DNA of 64,000 nucleotides from Halisarca cf. caerulea (lineage: Eukaryota; Porifera; Demospongiae; Chondrillida; Halisarcidae), in contig CAUJGJ010000002.1 in NCBI GenBank assembly GCA_963170055.1, positions 3,480,346 to 3,544,345 of the forward strand. The letters run 5' to 3'. A model generated the notes under the pieces. The model was not told the DNA's origin. It did not search any database and was given only the letters and a program-made list of their open reading frames with translations. Shown here in pieces: positions 36,826-46,601 of this stretch (the first letter of the stretch is position 1; every line of letters begins with the position of its first letter). Made by a program: the position numbers and the translations under genes.

Positions 36826-36905
36826 CTGTATTTGTTTGAATAGAAGCCCCGGCCTCTATTTCCTTCCGGAGGGTTTTGACCTAGTCTCTATTCTAACAAA
36901 TACGG
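36826..36905. mobile_element. 80-bp miniature TIR element
   Basis: Ends CTGTATTTGTTTGAATAGA and TCTATTCTAACAAATACGG, flanked by TA. The middle is CCGGAGGG. Probably an internally deleted element. Confidence 0.6.
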
Positions 36906-38487
36906 TACGTATTTAAATTCCATAACTTGCATCTATGTTAAGTGATTTTGTACAAGCCAAGTTTTAATAAGATCAAGTTCAGCAAAAAAAGAAAGGTTTC
37001 AAAAGTTCTTCAACTTCACAATATTATTTTATTTTACAAAATATTTATACACCTTGAAAAAATTACTTGCAACTTGAGCAAAATGAATTAATACTATTCA
37101 AAAGCATATGTAAATACATACGTATGTACATATGTTAATTCCCAAAAAAGGGCACTGGAACAAGGCAGGGATGTTTGCTAACAGCTAACAGGGTCTAAGG
37201 AAAGACAAACTGCACCCAGTCAAATGCAAATTTGGTCTAGCCCTTTACCTCAAGCCCTATGTATCTACCTACGTACGTAACTACTCCTTCATGAAAAGTA
37301 AACTCAAACTTCTCTTACTAGGACCAAGTGAACAAAGTATATGTACATGGGCAGGTAGCATACGTATATTATACGTACATATACGTATATTACACAGAGG
37401 TGAACTAAGAAAAAGCTGAGGTATCCCTTACAGCTAACAGCAACACACATGGGACAGTTTATGGATGGCTGGTTCTACATCCAAGAGCTACTTATGCTTG
37501 ATGGAATGTACATACATACATGTGTAGGTTTCACAACTTCTCATTATTCCATCAGATCACTACCCAGTTAAAGTCTTCACGAAGGGAAATCCCAATCATT
37601 AAATTAACAGGCCATCTTTCCTCCATACTGAAAGGGGTTGTTCCATACTAGAGCACATACACAGGTGAGTGACTTTGGTTTTATCCTCAAATCTACATAA
37701 ATATAGCCTTCTCAAGCAGCCATTTACATGTACATGCATGGTATGTGCACAATGATGAGTGGGTATACATATATACGTATGCACATACTAATGTGGGTGT
37801 GGATGTTTACGATCCAAATCATATACAGTAGTTGTACACATGGGAACAATGACAAAATAACCACCCCACTTCATGTAACCATTTAAAATCTTCATGATGA
37901 ACTAGGAACTGATTTAACAATAACTGGTACATCTTCAGCTTTATACCATGCTGTCTGCATATCTGCTTTCCCATACATATAACTGCAACAAATATATGTC
38001 ACACAACATATAAATTGCAATACAGAAGTTACAAATACGAAAATTATATTCTAGCAGTAACCCAACAACCCCAAGAATGTTGAAGTAATTCTAGCTCATG
38101 CAAAATGGAAATACTAACGAGGTCATGCCTAGAACTCCGTGGAAGAGATTTCGCACAATTACAGTTGTATACTTTCAACATGACTAACAAATATACGTAC
38201 AATAGGTGCAATTAAAAACACGAAGTCCGCATTCTTACTAGGTATAGAAACAACAATTCACGAAAAACGACAGGATTTACCGTTAATTACTCGATATCCT
38301 AGCCTTAGTCTGCCCCAGCATGGCACACCTATTGCACCTACATTTTCGAAAATTAGTAACGAATTGGAATGACCAAGGCTACTTGTCTAAAAATTCTACT
38401 TTAGGCCCTTACCTACAAACTTGACAAAAAACACATAATGGATAGGAAACAGCACACTAAAACATGATTTCGTCCAAAAGAACTCAC
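36906..38487. other. Upstream SOS region, no gene seen
   Basis: Probably first intron of SOS. It holds TACGTACATACGTATA runs and one diverged GTCTAGCCC unit run (37150-37262). No coding similarity recognised. Confidence 0.4.
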
Positions 38488-38650
38488 TTAATCGCTTCTA
38501 AGATTAACTAGAAACAAGTTCTCATCAAGATCCACAAAAACTACGATAGCACAACGCTGGGAGAATGCACACACTTCAACGCCATTTTTCCAATCTCCCA
38601 CTCGTTCTCTACTAGTCTCGCGTAGCCGGCCAAATTGTCCTACCGGAAGA
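38488..38650 (-). promoter_or_regulatory. SOS: Probable SOS non-coding first exon and core promoter
   Basis: The first coding exon begins with an acceptor 13 bases before the ATG codon, so at least one upstream non-coding exon must exist. A strong donor (TTAA|GTGAGT) sits at 38487-38486 on the minus strand, inside the only CG-rich stretch upstream of the gene. An ETS-like CCGGAAG site lies at about 38643. The leader would contain a short upstream ORF. No TATA box is obvious. Inference only; transcript ends are needed. Confidence 0.4.
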
Positions 38651-38690
38651 ACGGCCATTAATTACTAGGTGTGAACATACTACGTAGTAT

Positions 38691-38762
38691 AGTCTCGCGT
38701 AGCCAGACCTGCACTCGCCGCCATTTGTAGGCGTGCGAGATTGGGTCTGGCTACGCGAGACT
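38691..38762. mobile_element. CG-rich foldback at the SOS upstream edge
   Basis: Perfect 19-bp arms AGTCTCGCGTAGCCAGACC (38691-38709) and its complement (38744-38762), with flanking CTACGTA on both sides. A third partial arm AGTCTCGCGTAGCC lies at 38614-38627. Confidence 0.75.
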
Positions 38763-38780
38763 ATACGTAGTATATAGTGT

Positions 38781-39395
38781 CAATGGTGTGAACAAAGTTC
38801 AGAACCTCGCGAGATTGTGTTGCTGAATTGTGTCACATGATATAAATGACTGATGTGTTGTGCTGCAGTATGTATCACTGTAACCCTTTTGCCTGAGCAT
38901 AATTATGGACAAATCCAACACACTGGGTGGTCACTCGTTGGTACAGTACATTGTTACCTTCGTTCACCACCTTGCTTCTTGTATTCTGTACACAACAGGT
39001 ACTACTGGCCACATTTCATGACAAATACCACTCAGTATATCCCAGTTCATTTGTTTCCATTCATACTATTTGTGGTGGAAAGTAATAATGCCATATACAA
39101 CATGATGTATGGCAGTATGTGTGTCTGCATGACATGTAGTGTCCTGCATAATCATCTCTAAGCTCTAGTTCTAATTCACTTTGGTTTTGCCATTCAGGCT
39201 GCAAGTAGATGAGAATATGTTTGAGAATGTTGTGATCCTGCCTGGCGGTCGTACTAGTGAATGGTACTCTATATTCTGATAGTACATGTTTTTATTATTA
39301 TTATGTTTCACTTGGTTTCTGTGATAAGTACATTATCTTACAGTCAGTAGCTTTAGTGTGGTTGAAAAACCATCTTCAATAATACCTTAGCACGC
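38781..39395 (+). repeat. Tandem segmental duplication, copy 1
   Basis: Starts GGTGTGAACAAAGTTCAGAA. It is colinear with 39541-40575, sharing GAGCATAATTATGGACAAAT, CTGGCCACATTTCATG and CATTCAGGCT blocks. No coding role seen. Confidence 0.75.
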
Positions 39396-39540
39396 TATAG
39401 CATGCATAATTTCGAATGTTGGCGCTATACGAGCAATACCTCAAAGTACCTATGCCCCAGTTAAGTGCGTGGGATTCTCGATCTGAGTCTGCTACCACCG
39501 GAAGCTGGTGATGAAATTCTAGCTAACCATAAACACTCGG

Positions 39541-40575
39541 TAACTAGGTGTGAACAAAGTTCAGAACATCGTGAGATTGCATGTGTTGCTGAATTGTGTG
39601 ATGATAAAAATGATTGATGTGTTGTGCTGCAGTATGTATCACTGTCACCCTTTTGTCTGAGCATAATTATGGACAAATCCAACACACTAGGTGGTTCATG
39701 GTAGAAATTCTTTGACATGCCTGATTGATGTAGCGATGTTTTAACTTAGGACAGATAATGCATGTCACAGTTTGTCAAATAATTAGTAATAACACTTGTA
39801 CAACATTTCACCCAGTTGGGCTTCTTCAGGTACACAAACTAAAATCTGATTGAATGTGATTCATATTCAATTCAATTCGTAATAAATCAGTTTCTAGTTT
39901 GTGTACCTGAAGAAGCCCAAGTAGGCAAAACATTGTGCAGTTGTGATTAATTGTTTGACAAATGGTGACATGCATTATCTGTCCAAAGTTAAAACATTGC
40001 TATATACACTAGGTGGTCACTGATGCGACGATACAGTACATGGTTACCTTCATTGACCATCTTGCTTCTTATATATGTACATAAACATGTGCTATGAGCA
40101 TGTCTTCAATTTTGACAGTGTGTAAATTTAAAATTTGTTTTTGCTGATTGCTGATGTTTGCCTTGAATGTACTGATGACCTCAAGCATGCTATATGTTGC
40201 ATGATTTGTATGCTTTTTGCTGGACTGGCCACATTTCATGGCAAACACCAGTATCCCAGTTCAATGGTTCGATCCATTCATACTGTTTGTGGTGAAAAGC
40301 AATAATGGGTTGGTCATATACAACATGACATGTGACAGGTATGTGTGTCTGACAGTGTCCTGCATAATCATCTCCAAGCTCTAGCTCTAATTCACTGGTT
40401 TTGTCATTCAGGCTACAAGTAGATCATGTTTGAGAATGTTGTGATCCTGGCTGTTGTATTGGTGAATGATATCTTATTCTGATAGTAGATCTACATGTTT
40501 TACTTGGTTTCTGTGATGAGTACATTATGTTACAGTCAGTAGCTTTAGCAGGGTCGAAAAACCTTCTTGAATTCT
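39541..40575 (+). repeat. Tandem segmental duplication, copy 2
   Basis: Second copy of the 38781-39395 unit, enlarged mainly by the insertion at 39696-40005. Both copies are followed by repeat X sequence (39410-39540 and 40576-41180), so the duplicated unit included X. Confidence 0.75.
39696..40005. mobile_element. Foldback insertion carrying two inverted hammerhead-like motifs
   Basis: Interrupts duplication copy 2, with ACACTAGGTGGT on both sides (39684-39695 and 40006-40017). Comparison with copy 1 gives the empty site. The inverted arms carry ACCTGAAGAAGCCCAA, also found at the Penelope-like 3' end at about 34501. Confidence 0.7.
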
Positions 40576-41180
40576 ACCATAGACACTCTATGCCATGTTG
40601 AGTGTCTACGATTATACACAGGGTGAATTCATGCAAGGACGAGGTGCACTTCAATACGTCACGAATGTCACCTGACATTGAATTTCTGTGCAAATGGCCG
40701 TTAACATGGCCACCCCAGGTTAGGACGGCGGAATACGAAAAATCGCAAATTACAGTTTCGAATTGTTTTAAAAGTGATTTTAAGGGCATTTTCGTACTTG
40801 TAATCCTAGAGCTAAGGAAATCGTTCAGGTATAAAGTAAGTGCCTCTTTTAGGAATCTTGTACGAAGTACCGTTAGGATCTGGGAAAGTTTTTATCTTAT
40901 TTGTGTGCTACACCCGTGCCCCATTCCGATCGGTGGGACTAATTGTCACGCACCACTTCGATTGAGAGGAGATTTCACGTCAAAGATTTCAAATGTTGGC
41001 CTTGAACGAGCAATACCCAAATTAAGTATGTGGGATTCTCACTAGGTGCCTGGGAGAATAGCCAATGGCTAAAGGCTACCAAGTCTAAATAATGTTACCT
41101 GATCAGATCTGAGTCCGCTAGCGACCGGAAGCCGGTGACGAAATTAGTAAAACTCCCTTACGCTCGGTAATTAAGAATGT
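40576..41180 (+). repeat. Dispersed repeat X, copy a
   Basis: About 600 bp matching 53340-53830 on the other strand. Shared blocks include GGTGGGACTAATTGTC, AACGAGCAATACCC and CTTACGCTCGGTAATTAAG. A truncated copy lies at 39410-39540. No protein recognised. Confidence 0.7.
41042..41100 (+). mobile_element. LINE 3' tail fragment with empty-site paralogue
   Basis: Interrupts repeat X between GGGATTCTC and AGATCTGAGTCC. The same repeat is uninterrupted at about 39470 (GGGATTCTCGATCTGAGTC) and, inverted, at about 53420. The inserted sequence is the conserved tail with the AGCCAATGGCT hairpin and TAAATAATGTTACC end. Confidence 0.7.
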
Positions 41181-42156
41181 GACTGGAGACAGGAAATCGC
41201 TACTTTTGCACCGCCCTTGCCCCAGTCCAGACCACTTCTGGTGTCACAGCTATTCCCCTCCGACACTAGATCACTGATAAAATTGACCTACACATTTAAG
41301 AGAAATGAGCCCTCCTCTAAGACCCCCCAACCCCCTTTTGTTTGGCATTCTTCCATGCACCCCCACTTTAGTTTAACCATATATATAGCTGTATGTAATC
41401 ATAATTTTTTTTGGGAAGCTTGAATATTATAGTATGTGTCTGCCACACCAGACATAAATATAGTGTTGATGTATGTAATGTATGTATATGTATAGTGGGG
41501 TCTCTTTTGCGATGATATCAAGGGGGCACATATGTTGTATCCTAGATGTCTATAAAACACAGCAGTGCAGTAATGTCAAGAGGTGTATGTATGTATGTAT
41601 GTGGTATCGCAGGGGTATATACAGCTTACACTATGTACAGCTAGGGTGGTCTGGGGGTATGGTCACCCAGGGGAATTGGGGTTTTTAGGTTATTATAAGC
41701 CATTTTAGACCATTCAAGGTGATTTGGACTCTCAAGCAGGGCCTTCTCTGTAGTAATTTGTACTACAGCTGGAATTTTGGAGGTGGAAGCTTCCCCCATA
41801 ACCCCCCCCAACTGGACAGAACTTTGATAAAATAGTAGAGTATATCTATGCATGCACATGGTCATGAAAACAAACCCCAGGCCCTTCTTGACATCTACAC
41901 TTTCATCTACCAGACTTTATAATTATAGTGAAACAAGCCATTTTCTTGTTTGGTAAATTTGGCAACAATATTATTGAAAAGTAAATGTAATGGCAATAAC
42001 AGTACAATCAACAAAAATGAAGTAACTTAGTCCATAAAATGCAGTTGCTACATAATAATTGCATATACACGTAGTCATTAATAATAGAGTTGTCACAAAC
42101 ACGTCCTACAGATCCACCCAGAATTTACTGCCACTAGCTGTTGCCTGTTGCTGTTG

Positions 42157-42434
42157 ATTTGAAATGATGGGCGGATTGCATTATATTTTACTCACTGTTC
42201 CATGGGATGGCAGGTACATTACTACAATACGTGGTTAACCCTACACATGTCTGTGTGTGCGAGAGTGTAATGTGGTTGGTACAGATTATGATACACCATG
42301 TCTATTGATATCAGCATAGATGTCAAATTATCCATTGCGCTGCTTTAGGAATTCTGTAACAGCTTGGAGGGCTCAATCATGCTGTCATGATAGTATGCAT
42401 ACATGGTGATGGTGGACAGCAATTTAGAATATGC
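42157..42434 (+). repeat. Direct duplication, copy 1
   Basis: About 278 bp starting ATTTGAAATGATGGGCGG and ending GTGGACAGCAATTTAGAATA. About 95% identical by eye to 43229-43508. Non-coding. Confidence 0.8.
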
Positions 42435-43228
42435 CATTAAGATTCAGGGAGGATGATCCAGTGTGACGCGTGTGCTACAGGCAGACTGGTTTCACAAAGG
42501 ATGCGGAATAATACATATCCCTGGGTCTCATGAAATCAGTCGGCACAGGAGTCTCACTGCATCATCCTCCTTGCCTCTTGAAGGTGACAGTGGCAGTAAG
42601 TTATGCCGGAACAGGTGGTTGGGCCGGGTACTGTAGATGTATATACTGCAGTGGCTCAGGGGGTATCATAATTATCAAAGAGGTAACGTTAGTCATAAAG
42701 ATGCTGACCAGTCCTAAAACTAAGAGTTAAGAAGAGTTAAGAAGAGTTAAGCAGTCCGAAAGCAAAAAGCAAGCTTGGCAAGATATACACAAAATAAGCA
42801 GGTACACAAGTAAATAGCAGTAAGTGACTGATAAACTCTGAAAACAATGGTGCACTACTGAATGAATCAACACAGTGGCAAGCAGACAAGCAATTGAAAT
42901 GAAAGAAAATTTATCATTGTGATACAAAGGGCAAATAAATGCATTAATAATAGTGGTTAGTTCCAGGTTGGACAATTGTGTGCTATAAAAGATTCCTTAG
43001 CTGTTTTCAAACACCTCAATTGATACAACTGGGGGTTTTGTGGGCTTCTGAAATTTGATAATCCAGCAAGGGTGGATATGATATACAGTATGGTAGGTCA
43101 TATCGGTAGTGCCCGAGATATATACCTAATTTTCTAAAGGGTAAATAAAGAGTGCATGCACGACGTGATATTCTTAATGGTGTAAAGTCAGCAATGGGAG
43201 ATGCATAATGTACAGTACTATTTAAGAT

Positions 43229-43508
43229 TTGAAATGATGGGCGGATTGCATTATACTTTACTCACTGTTCCATGGGATGGCAGGTACATTAGTACAATAC
43301 GTGGTTAACCCTACACATGTCTGTATGTGCTAGAGTGTAATTATAATGTGGTTGGTACAGATTATGATACACCATGTCTATTGATATCAGCATAGATGTC
43401 AAATTATTCATTGTGCTGCATTAGGAATTCTGTAACAATTTTAAGGGCTCAATCATGCTGTCATGAGAGTATGCATACATGGTGATGGTGGACAGCAATT
43501 TAGAATAT
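43229..43508 (+). repeat. Direct duplication, copy 2
   Basis: Second copy of the 42157-42434 unit, about 1.07 kb downstream, with a small AATTAT insertion and scattered substitutions. Confidence 0.8.
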
Positions 43509-43739
43509 GTCTAGATGTGCAGCATGGAGCCACACACAATCTGTACTCTTATTTGGGCAAAACAGATTTTCTTGCAAGCTAGCTGAGAATGACAGGTGAT
43601 GGTAGGTAATAGCACAAAGTACAGTCACTTAACCAGCATACCACACATGATATGTTGCCACAGTTGGTTTTCCCCTAGTGGTCTCATGTATGTTTTAGAG
43701 AGTTTTGCACCGCCAAAATTTAATGATTGAGATGGTTTG

Positions 43740-44464
43740 TCAATTTTATGGTTACGGTTATGGTTACGGAAGCTTATATAACCTGGGGTGGCCTTTAGCC
43801 AAAAAGGCTACTACTCTAGGCACCCAGTAAGAAGATACAAAAGATACACAGGACAAGTACAAAGAGGGTAGGGTGATAAAAAATTACAAAAGCAGAGAAA
43901 TAAGTAAAGTTTGATTTAATATATTTGAAAGAAGTTGACTTAATAATAAATACCATGCAATGAAAATTGGATAATATAAGAGAAATATGAACATGCAAAG
44001 TATTAGATGAGTTGAATTTTGAATTAAGCTACAAGTTCATTGAAAATACAGTCGGCAAGTCTTGAGAATTCTTCAATAGATTTTGATGTGCGCACATACG
44101 AGGGAAGTGACCACCAAAGAGAAGCCCCAGAGAAGCTGAAAGCTCTCTGTCCATAGGAAGACTTTACAGGGGGAAGATTAAGTAGGTGGGAAGAGCGAGT
44201 GTTGTGATCATGAGATGGATTTTGAAAGAGAGTGGACAGATATGAAGGAGCACGAAAAGAGAGACAGTTATACATGACTTGAGACTGGTGGAGTTTCCTA
44301 CGAGAGATGAGTGATAAGAATCCTAACTTCTTCCTAAGTGCAGTTGCCGAGCTATGGCGAGGTTGTTGGAGAACAACTCTAATTTTGCTCTTTACTTGGT
44401 GCATGGCAAGAATAGCCTTGTAAAAGTGTCTATCTGTTTGAGTTTCTCCAATTTTGCATTGCAT
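43740..44464 (-). pseudogene. 5'-truncated non-LTR retrotransposon (CR1/L2-like C-terminus)
   Basis: An open segment of 146 codons (44464 to 44024) carries the post-RT C-terminal signature of CR1/L2/Rex-type elements. Examples are VLQQPRHSSATALRKKLGFL, RRKLHQSQVMYNCL and YGQRAFSFSGASLWWSLPSY. The RT domain itself is absent or decayed above 44465. The 3' region carries the hairpin tail (about 43785-43830) and ends in a CCGTAACCATAA-type short repeat, as CR1/L2 tails often do. Confidence 0.75.
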
Positions 44465-45892
44465 GATTCAGTCACTGCAAAGGAGATCTTTTGCTTTGAT
44501 CACTGATAATACTCAAACAGTCTCCTGATAGTTTCATCCTATTTTGAAAGTAACCATCTTGAAGCAATTGATACAGCTCCCTTAATAGCACGTCTCGATA
44601 TATTACAACTTTGACCAGAAAAGAGCACTACTCCTTTCTAAGATATGATGCATCCTTGACATCCAGTGAATGTGGGTAGAAAAGGCTGCTGTTGTTGTAC
44701 ACCAAGAAAGACTTAGCCACATATGAGGGTATACCTATTCATGTTGTGCTATATAAGGGTATAATAGTAATTTAGAGATATATATACTGATAAAATGTCC
44801 AATATGTCTTTGGGTCTGCATATAGGTCATTCTTCCAGGTAAGATTGAATAACATAGCATTACTTCTATATACACGCATGACCTGTTAAGAATTGTGTGA
44901 AAGATAGGATATAAGAGTTCCAAATATTCATAGCGTAATAAATCAATCAAATATTGGATATTAACCACACCAAACGTTACCTTTACATCCCATGCATGCT
45001 TGAACAAACATACATGAATACTGACCCAGAGACACTATACTTGTATGCCAGATGGTCTGTGACAACAGATCACATGACCATATATTATATAATTATTAAA
45101 AACAGGCCATGCAGAGAATGTGTCAGGTGCAAGCTGCATAGTTATATATATTTTAATCATGCAATAGATAATGAAGGCGAACAGTAAAATAATATATATA
45201 TATATAACACTATAGTATATTATAATAATATATTATATTAGTTCATGACAGCCATATATAGCTAGATGACATGCATGGTTATATATTATTATTATATATC
45301 TCCTTATATATCAGGGCTGCATTGAGGAGGAGGGGGCAGGGGGGCACTTCCCCCCCCCCCCAGACTATTATAGAAGCATAACTGTTGCCCTAGACTTGTA
45401 TATCTGAGCATAATACTAAGCGTTAAATTCTGAAAGTCAGAATATAATGGGGGAATGGACAAAGACAAGCTTTAATATACTTAATTCACAAATTATTTCT
45501 TGAGACTACTGGACATCACCAATGCCTTGATCCTCAAATATTTACTTTTGGTGTATTATATTTCATGGTTTACAAGCATTTGAAATATGATCAACACAGT
45601 CTACAATATGTCAGGAGTCATTCAAATCAGATTCTCCAGACACCAAAATGCTTAGATTACTGTCAGGGATGCCATGATTTCTTTGGGTGAGGCAAAGTAT
45701 AGGGAGTATATTGGATCCCCCTACTTTTGTGAATCAGTTGCTCCCCCCCCCCCCCCCCCCCCCCCCCCGGCATAGCATGTATGTGTAATTGTAGTGATCG
45801 AAGTGTTAAATGATTGTCGACCATCGTCTTCAGCACTCTTTTGTTTGAGCCTTTGCTCCTGGTGAGGTATACATTGATTTTTTTGTTAAGTA
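44465..45892. other. No gene seen; low-complexity and poly-C tract
   Basis: AT-rich intergenic DNA with (AT)n runs at about 45190-45300, a C-run at 45349-45361 and a 26-base C-run at 45743-45768. The part just above 44465 may be decayed LINE sequence. Confidence 0.5.
45743..45768. repeat. Poly-C tract
   Basis: About 26 consecutive C residues. Its length is likely unstable or sequencing-dependent. Confidence 0.9.
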
Positions 45893-46065
45893 CAGTCGAA
45901 CCTCGTTAACATGAAACTGCTTAACATGAAATATCTTTTAACATGAAATGCTAGCCAAGTCCAAGTGCAGATACAAGCATAACATGTAGTACTGTTTACA
46001 TGAAATACTGTTAAGATGAAATTTCAGCACAGTCCCCCAAGTTTTGTGTTAGCGAGGTTTGACTG
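45893..46065. mobile_element. TA-flanked MITE, AACATGAAA type
   Basis: Ends CAGTCGAACCTCGTTAAC and GTTAGCGAGGTTTGACTG (one extension mismatch), flanked by TA. The inside repeats TTAACATGAAAT. Confidence 0.7.
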
Positions 46066-46601
46066 TAGCTTTATAGTTTCAATTTCCTTATCTTACAAGA
46101 TTCACAACATGTTTGTGTATGGATGTGCAGGAGGTATGTAGAAATTTGTCGGAATTTGCAGTGCATGCATGTGCACTCAGTCCACTAACTTCGAGCTGTC
46201 TACTTCTATACCCACTTATAGCACTATTCTCTGCTGAGCTGTCTAATTCTATACCCATTCAGCACTGTGTTCGTCTAGCCCTATGCCTATCTTGCATGCC
46301 CTTAAAATTTGCCCACCTGGTTTTGCAACTTATCCTTGTTCCAAGTGTTTTTGGAGGATCCTTTTTAGATAAAGCCCTTTTGCATGATCCTTACAAAGAG
46401 GAATGTTTTGAATGCATTATACAACAGGTAGATGTGTTAAGTATAGATTGATGTGCAATTACACAAAACTTCTAATATATACACACAGGCATTGAAACAA
46501 GACATGTATATAACATATCCAGTACAAAAATAATATTATAATATACGTATATAATCTAGTAGATGTCTTTCTAAATATCCACATGATAAGTGATAACTAG
46601 A
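46066..46601. other. Intergenic, no gene seen
   Basis: Downstream of the C45-like gene. It contains GTCTAGCCCTATG-type units at about 46190-46350. No AATAAA signal for the gene was obvious close to the stop. Confidence 0.4.
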
